Positions 59,816-64,000 of a DNA stretch of 64,000 nucleotides are shown piece by piece. The notes beneath the pieces are model-generated. The model was not told the DNA's origin. It searched no databases and saw only the letters and a program-made list of their open reading frames with translations. This stretch comes from Oxalicibacterium faecigallinarum. Its GTDB lineage: Bacteria > Pseudomonadota > Gammaproteobacteria > Burkholderiales > Burkholderiaceae_D. The stretch spans positions 372,001 to 436,000 of the forward strand of contig NZ_BMDI01000001.1 in assembly GCF_014635705.1 (NCBI RefSeq). Direction: 5' to 3'. Each line of letters begins with the position of its first letter. The stretch's first letter is position 1. Both the position numbers and the translations under genes were made by a program.

Positions 59816-59889
59816 GGCGGGGTAGCAAAGTGGTTATGCAGCGGCCTGCAAAGCCGTCTACGCCGGTTCGATTCCGGCCTCCGCCTCCA
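59816..59889 (+). tRNA. tRNA-Cys (anticodon GCA)
   Basis: The 74-base cloverleaf has acceptor arms GGCGGGG and CTCCGCC, discriminator U as required for Cys identity, encoded CCA and anticodon loop CTGCAAA with GCA at 59848-59850. A hairpin terminator follows. Confidence 0.97.
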
Positions 59890-59899
59890 AGTTTCTGAA

Positions 59900-59922
59900 A
59901 AGCGCCCATGGCGCTTTTTTTA
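59900..59922 (+). terminator. Terminator between tRNA-Cys and tRNA-Leu
   Basis: AAGCGCC, CAT and GGCGCTT are followed by TTTTTA. The stem is short but strong, with a three-base loop. Confidence 0.75.
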
Positions 59923-59943
59923 TGCTGTTTATACTTACGGCAT

Positions 59944-60030
59944 GCCCTGATGGTGAAATTGGTAGACACAAGAGACTTAAAATCTCTCGCTCGAAAGGGC
60001 GTGCCGGTTCGATTCCGGCTCGGGGCACCA
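59944..60030 (+). tRNA. tRNA-Leu (anticodon TAA)
   Basis: The 87-base class II tRNA has acceptor arms GCCCTGA and TCGGGGC, a long variable arm, encoded CCA and anticodon loop CTTAAAA with TAA at 59978-59980. It lies 5 bases before the DUF1178 gene. Confidence 0.97.
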
Positions 60031-60035
60031 CTCTC

Positions 60036-60470
60036 ATGAAAGTCTACGATCTTCAATGTGCGCAGGATCATCGCTTCGAAGGCTGGTTTGCCTCCGAGGA
60101 GGATTTCTTGTCGCAGAATGAACGGCACCTGATCGATTGTCCAATGTGCGGCAATCAGCAAGTCAATCGCTTGCCTTCTTCGCCTCGTCTCAACCTGTCC
60201 GGCGCGACGAAGGCTACATCGTCCGAAAACCGTCGCTTGCAGGAAAAATTGCAGGATGAGCTACTGAGTGCGGCACGTGCCATCATTGCCAATACGGAAG
60301 ATGTCGGTGACGCCTTTGCTGAAGAGGCGCGTCGTATTCATTACAACGAGAGTGAAGAGCGCGGCATTCGGGGGATCACGACCGCAGCAGAAAGAATGGC
60401 ATTGGCCGATGAGGGAATCGATGTCTTTTCACTACCTGTAGCAGATGTGGTGAAGCAAACTTTGCAGTAG
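60036..60470 (+). CDS. DUF1178 family protein
   Basis: The 144-residue protein begins MKVYDLQCAQDHRFEGWFAS. It has CPMCGNQQVNRLPS, which with C8 and H12 could form a small metal site. The C-terminal ERGIRGITTAAERMALADEG is typical of DUF1178. Function unknown. It follows tRNA-Leu by five bases, without its own clear ribosome-binding site, so it may be translated from a tRNA-linked transcript. Confidence 0.93.
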   Translation: MKVYDLQCAQDHRFEGWFASEEDFLSQNERHLIDCPMCGNQQVNRLPSSPRLNLSGATKATSSENRRLQEKLQDELLSAARAIIANTEDVGDAFAEEARRIHYNESEERGIRGITTAAERMALADEGIDVFSLPVADVVKQTLQ

Positions 60471-60492
60471 CCGTATTTGGGTACTTTTCAGC

Positions 60493-60526
60493 AAAAACGG
60501 CAGCCGATCAAAAGGCTGCCGTTTTT
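60493..60526. terminator. Bidirectional terminator, DUF1178 / GST genes
   Basis: A 13-bp perfect stem (AAAAACGGCAGCC with GGCTGCCGTTTTT, eight-base loop) serves both convergent genes. Confidence 0.92.
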
Positions 60527-60552
60527 TGTTGGCGCTGCAACAAGTAGTGCGA

Positions 60553-61245
60553 TCACCGTTTGGCGTACTGGGTAGCACCATAAAGCACTTCACGCGCCTT
60601 GTCATCGATGACGGTGTTGCGTGCATCGACAAACAAGGTGGTGCCTTTTTTGACTGCCGGACGCTCGGCGATTTCTTCGAACCAGCGTTGCAGGTTCGGA
60701 TAATCCGACAAGGTGATGCCTTGCTTTTCCCATGAACGCAGCCAAGGGAAAGTAGCAATGTCTGCGATGGTATAGCTATTGCCTGCGAGGTACTGGCTTT
60801 CGGCCAGGCGACGATCAATCACGCTATACAGTCGCTTGGCTTCGTTGGTGTAGCGATCGATGGCGTACTCGATTTTTTCCGGTGCATACATGCGGAAGTG
60901 ATGCGCTTGTCCCAGCATCGGGCCTACGCCGCCCATCTGAAACATCACCCATTGCAGGGTTTCGAATTTTTCGCGGTCGGTGGTGCCGAGAAATTTGCCG
61001 ACCATGCTGGCCAGATAAACCAGAATGGCGCCGGATTCAAATAACGACATCGGTTTGCCATCCGGACCATCGCTATCGACGATTGCGGGAATCTTGTTAT
61101 TTGGCGAGATCTTCAAGAAGTCCGGTTTGAACTGGTCACCGGCACCGATATCGATATGGTGTTGGCGATAGTCAAGCCCGCATTCTTCCAGCATGACGTG
61201 CACTTTGTGACCATTGGGGGTTGCTGTTGAGTAAAGGTCGATCAT
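60553..61245 (-). CDS. Glutathione S-transferase family protein (YfcG/YghU-like, nu class)
   Basis: The 230-residue protein has the nu-class start MIDLYSTATPNGHKVHVMLE, with TPNGHK replacing a catalytic Ser or Tyr. SPNNKIPAIVDSDGPDGKPM and FESGAILVYLA (glutathione site) follow, and a helical C-terminal domain. Such proteins act as glutathione-dependent disulfide reductases in the cytoplasm. Length is typical. Confidence 0.94.
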   Translation of the reverse strand: MIDLYSTATPNGHKVHVMLEECGLDYRQHHIDIGAGDQFKPDFLKISPNNKIPAIVDSDGPDGKPMSLFESGAILVYLASMVGKFLGTTDREKFETLQWVMFQMGGVGPMLGQAHHFRMYAPEKIEYAIDRYTNEAKRLYSVIDRRLAESQYLAGNSYTIADIATFPWLRSWEKQGITLSDYPNLQRWFEEIAERPAVKKGTTLFVDARNTVIDDKAREVLYGATQYAKR

Positions 61246-61336
61246 GTTTTCTCCAGATGGCAGAACAAGCGAATGGCAGGATTATGCAGAAAGTCGGCCT
61301 GTTCTGCAGGGCGCGCCACGAAACGCGTCGGAGAGT

Positions 61337-62035
61337 TCAAAGTCCGCGTGAGCGTTTGTAGTGATGCAGCACTTCTTCCATGGTGGTCAGACGTGTATGC
61401 GTATGCAGCGGTAACAACGGAGCATGATTGATGGTGTGGATCAGCCAGTCGTTTCGCTTGTGTCCAACATCGAGCACATTGATGCAGCCGGGCGATTGTT
61501 CCAGATTGCCGAGAAAATGCCGCTGTCCGGTAATGGCATAAGAAAGCAGGGCACGATTGACGCCGCCGTGCAGCACCAGCAAAACGGTATCCCAAGATGG
61601 ATCGGCACGCAGGCGATCGACTTGCGGATGAATGCGATCCATCAATTCGCCCACACTCTCGCCGCCAAGAAAACGGCAATGTTCGCCCGCCATGCAGGAA
61701 AAGGCGCTGGTGAAGGCATCTTCCAGATCATCATCGAGAATCGCCTCCAGCGAATGACCGCGCACCTCGGTTAGCTCGGGCCATTGCTCGATCTCGATTT
61801 TCTGCCCGGTTTCGGTCAGCACACGCGTAGCCGATTCAACCGTGCGCGGCAGATTGGAGGTGATAACGCGGTCAAACAGAATGTTTTGTGCGGCAAAACT
61901 GCGCCCGGCAGCAGTCGTTTGATCACGACCGGTTTCGTTCAACGGCACTTCATCCGGTGAGTAAGGGATACCGTTCTCGTCAAAATACGTCACGCTGCCG
62001 TGACGCATCAGGTAAACGCGTCGTCGTTGTGTCAT
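61337..62035 (-). CDS. Histidine phosphatase family protein
   Basis: The 232-residue protein has the RHG motif (VYLMRHGSVTY, phospho-acceptor His12) and the second catalytic His in LLVLHGGVNRALLSY. The substrate cannot be read from the sequence: phosphoglycerate mutase-like and broad-specificity phosphatases look alike. Its ATG overlaps the enoyl-CoA hydratase stop by four bases, so the two may be coexpressed. Confidence 0.93.
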   Translation of the reverse strand: MTQRRRVYLMRHGSVTYFDENGIPYSPDEVPLNETGRDQTTAAGRSFAAQNILFDRVITSNLPRTVESATRVLTETGQKIEIEQWPELTEVRGHSLEAILDDDLEDAFTSAFSCMAGEHCRFLGGESVGELMDRIHPQVDRLRADPSWDTVLLVLHGGVNRALLSYAITGQRHFLGNLEQSPGCINVLDVGHKRNDWLIHTINHAPLLPLHTHTRLTTMEEVLHHYKRSRGL

Positions 62036-62811
62036 TTGTAGTGCGGAGTTCGTTTTTCAATAAAGGCATGAATGCCTTCTTCTGCGTGTGGATGGTTGAG
62101 TGCTTCGACAAAGTGACGTCGCTCCGCTTCAAAGTGACGCGATAACGAGTTGTCGGCAGCTTCACGGACCAGCAGTTTGATGCGATCCATCGCGTTGTCC
62201 GATAGGCCTGCCAGTTCATCCGCCCATTCCAGCGCTTTCGTCAGTGTGCTGCCATCAGCGACAAGACGATTGATCAGCCCGAGGTTGTGCAAACGTTCTG
62301 CCGCAATTGGTTTGCCTTCGATCATCAGTTCGGTTGCCAGTTGACGCGGCAAGGCCTGCGACAGAAACCACGAGCCACCGCCGTCCGGCGTCAAACCGAC
62401 TTTGACGTAGGACATGGCGAATCGTGATGTCTTGCCTGCGACAATCAGATCGCAGGCAAGAGCGAGGGAAAAGCCGGCACCGGCGGCGGCTCCTTCCACT
62501 GCAGCAATGACTGGCTTGGGGCAGTCGCGGATTGCCTCGATCCAGCCCCGCAATAGATCGACGCCTTCTGTCTGCTTCAGTGGATCCATTTTGCGATGTT
62601 CCAGCAAGCGATTCAGATTGCCGCCGGCACAAAAGAAATCGTCGGCACCGGTCAGCACCACGGCGCGGATCGAGTCATCACGCTCAGCCGTGGAGAGCAC
62701 TTCAATGGCAGCGGCGAACATATCCGGATGCAGCGCGTTCTTGGCACCCGGATTGGAGAGCGTGAGAATTAACGTGGCATTGTGACGTGAAGCCTGGATT
62801 TCAGCGGTCAT
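62032..62811 (-). CDS. Enoyl-CoA hydratase/isomerase family protein
   Basis: The 259-residue crotonase-fold protein has the oxyanion-hole segments DDFFCAGGNLNRLL (near 58) and AAVEGAAAGAGFSLALACDL (near 103), and the YVKVGLTPDGGGSWFL region. The first catalytic Glu of hydratases is not obvious, so isomerase or another crotonase activity is possible. It is followed by the phosphatase with an ATGA overlap. Confidence 0.93.
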   Translation of the reverse strand: MTAEIQASRHNATLILTLSNPGAKNALHPDMFAAAIEVLSTAERDDSIRAVVLTGADDFFCAGGNLNRLLEHRKMDPLKQTEGVDLLRGWIEAIRDCPKPVIAAVEGAAAGAGFSLALACDLIVAGKTSRFAMSYVKVGLTPDGGGSWFLSQALPRQLATELMIEGKPIAAERLHNLGLINRLVADGSTLTKALEWADELAGLSDNAMDRIKLLVREAADNSLSRHFEAERRHFVEALNHPHAEEGIHAFIEKRTPHYK

Positions 62812-62928
62812 GGTGTCATGAAGGAGAAGAATGGGTGCGAGAGAATATACAGGATGGTTTCTCGATTGACAGGGATTGCCGCAGAAAGATTCCCATCTTC
62901 TGCATGATGTCGCGTGCGACCTGCTTGC

Positions 62929-63402
62929 TCAGTTTGTCGTGACAGATGATTCAGCCAATGGATTTTCGTACGTCGCCATCCATGTTTCGGGCGTCATGAT
63001 CTCGAACAGGCCTTCGCGCCGGGTTTTGCGGGCGAGTTTGAGCAAAGCCTTATCTTTGGTGATCAGGACAGCGGCTTTGCTGTCGCGCGCGCACTCCAGA
63101 AACTTCTGGTCGTCCTTGTCTTTGCAAACGGGGAGTTTATGCACATCAGGATCGGGAAGCGGGATCGGATGACATTGAATGAGTGCATCAAACATTTTTG
63201 TAACGCTGGCCCGTCGTGTCTCATCCAGCTTCAAATGTGCGTAGTGCAGCACGAACAACCACTCTTGCCTGCAGTCTTCACGCGTGACGACTTCCAGTTC
63301 GCGATGTTCCATCCGGGCGCGTAGTCGGGCCCATCGCGGGTCTTGGAAAACAAACAGATCAAGACACACATTGGTGTCGATCACGATGCGCTTCGGTATC
63401 AT
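62929..63402 (-). CDS. PIN-domain protein (COG1569-like putative ribonuclease)
   Basis: The 157-residue protein has PIN-type acidic residues: [12 protein letters not shown] (D9), [13 protein letters not shown] and [11 protein letters not shown] proteins are metal-dependent RNases and often toxins. No small antitoxin gene is seen next to it: the gaps are 117 bases to the enoyl-CoA hydratase gene and 30 bases to yaaA. It may act alone as in other COG1569-type genes. Confidence 0.88.
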   Translation of the reverse strand: MIPKRIVIDTNVCLDLFVFQDPRWARLRARMEHRELEVVTREDCRQEWLFVLHYAHLKLDETRRASVTKMFDALIQCHPIPLPDPDVHKLPVCKDKDDQKFLECARDSKAAVLITKDKALLKLARKTRREGLFEIMTPETWMATYENPLAESSVTTN

Positions 63403-63432
63403 TGCCAGCTTTACCCTTGTCCGGAAACAGAA

Positions 63433-64000
63433 ATGCTCATAGTTTTATCGCCTGCCAAGACGCTCGATTACGACACGCCAGCACACACCGACGTCAGCAC
63501 CAAGCCTGATTTCATCAAGCGTTCTGCAGAATTGATCGACATTCTGAGGCAGCACTCGCCGAGTCAGATTGGCAGCCTGATGAAAATTTCGGATCAACTG
63601 GCGACGCTGAACGTCAATCGCTATGCCGAATGGTCGACACGCTTTACGAAAAAAAATGCCAAGCAGGCAGTGCTGGCATTTAACGGTGATGTGTATGAAG
63701 GGCTGGATGCGGCAAGCATGAACGACACGCAACTGCAGTATGCGCAATCACACGTTCGCATTCTATCCGGTCTTTATGGTCTCTTGCGACCTCTGGATCT
63801 GATGCAACCCTATCGACTCGAGATGGGAACGCGCCTCGCCAATCCTGCCGGCAAGGATCTGTATGCATTCTGGGGCGATGAGGTGACGTCGGCCCTGAAT
63901 AAACAAATAGCGGAGAGCAAGGCTTCTGCCTTGATTAATCTGGCGTCAGAAGAATACTTCAAGGTGGTCAAACCGGGCTTGCTGGATGTGCCGGTCATCA
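63433..64000 (+). CDS. yaaA: Peroxide stress protein YaaA, 3' end cut by window
   Basis: The frame is open from ATG 63433 to the window edge (189 codons seen). It has the YaaA/DUF328 pattern [16 protein letters not shown], then [20 protein letters not shown], then [20 protein letters not shown]. In E. coli YaaA lowers free iron during peroxide stress. Normal length is about 255-260 residues, so the last quarter is missing. It is divergent from the PIN gene, with only 30 bases between. Confidence 0.95.
   Translation, partial: MLIVLSPAKTLDYDTPAHTDVSTKPDFIKRSAELIDILRQHSPSQIGSLMKISDQLATLNVNRYAEWSTRFTKKNAKQAVLAFNGDVYEGLDAASMNDTQLQYAQSHVRILSGLYGLLRPLDLMQPYRLEMGTRLANPAGKDLYAFWGDEVTSALNKQIAESKASALINLASEEYFKVVKPGLLDVPVI

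Noticed and set aside
59615-59950. 111-residue plus-strand frame across tRNA-Cys
   Set aside because: It runs through a terminator and the whole tRNA. No sign of a protein.
62929-63402. Toxin-antitoxin pair with the PIN protein as toxin
   Set aside because: No partner gene is visible in the 117-base and 30-base gaps on either side. Its role as a toxin is not supported.
1-64000. CRISPR arrays, insertion sequences, retrons or diversity-generating elements
   Set aside because: I saw no regular spacer arrays, no transposase frames with inverted ends and no reverse transcriptase motifs on either strand.

Overview
The window looks like a chromosome segment of a motile betaproteobacterium of the Burkholderiales. 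It is probably a member of the Oxalobacteraceae of the Herminiimonas/Janthinobacterium type. This placement is inferred from flagellar gene order and protein style; no database was searched. A 37.6-kb prophage is inserted in a tRNA-Arg gene.

Region 1 (1-21411, host) is a late flagellar cluster. On the minus strand, fliF-G-H-I-J-K and then fliL-M-N-O-P (fliP cut by the window edge) form an overlapping gene series. fliE is divergent on the plus strand. Further right on the minus strand are fliC, flaG, fliD, fliS, fliT, a second FliK-like gene, a small FlhB-C-terminal-like gene and a YcgR-type c-di-GMP brake. fliC has a near-perfect sigma-28 promoter. A GGDEF diguanylate cyclase and a two-component pair (PAS kinase plus NarL/FixJ regulator) follow, so motility and c-di-GMP genes sit together.

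Region 2 (21576-59241) is a complete-looking siphovirus-type prophage bounded by identical 51-bp repeats (attL, attR). The leftward arm holds integrase, an AlpA/excisionase-like protein, a large ParB-like protein with an H-NS-type DNA-binding tail, and a chain of very small overlapping genes. The switch region has a CI-like repressor without a protease domain, a Cro-like gene, a CII-type regulator and five related operator sites arranged like lambda OR and OL. The rightward arm runs replication (TOPRIM plus helicase), HNH, terminases, HK97-type portal, protease and capsid, head-tail connectors, tail tube, a tail chaperone pair joined by a -1 slippery site, tape measure, tail tip, collar fibre, holins, endolysin and nested spanins. 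Accessory genes include an SOS cassette (SRAP, umuD, umuC around one LexA box), a lipoprotein and several small membrane proteins.

The most unusual signal is a 16-bp perfect palindrome, GTGCAGACGTCTGCAC. I found it four times in the prophage, 6.5-8.7 kb apart, with the three coding copies read in the same frame. With the phage ParB/H-NS-like protein it suggests an undescribed phage DNA-organising or partition system. That link is inference.

Region 3 (59242-64000, host) contains the original terminator of the tRNA-Arg gene, a structured non-coding stretch, tRNA-Cys, tRNA-Leu, a DUF1178 protein, a nu-class glutathione transferase-like protein, a histidine phosphatase, an enoyl-CoA hydratase, a PIN-domain protein and the start of yaaA.
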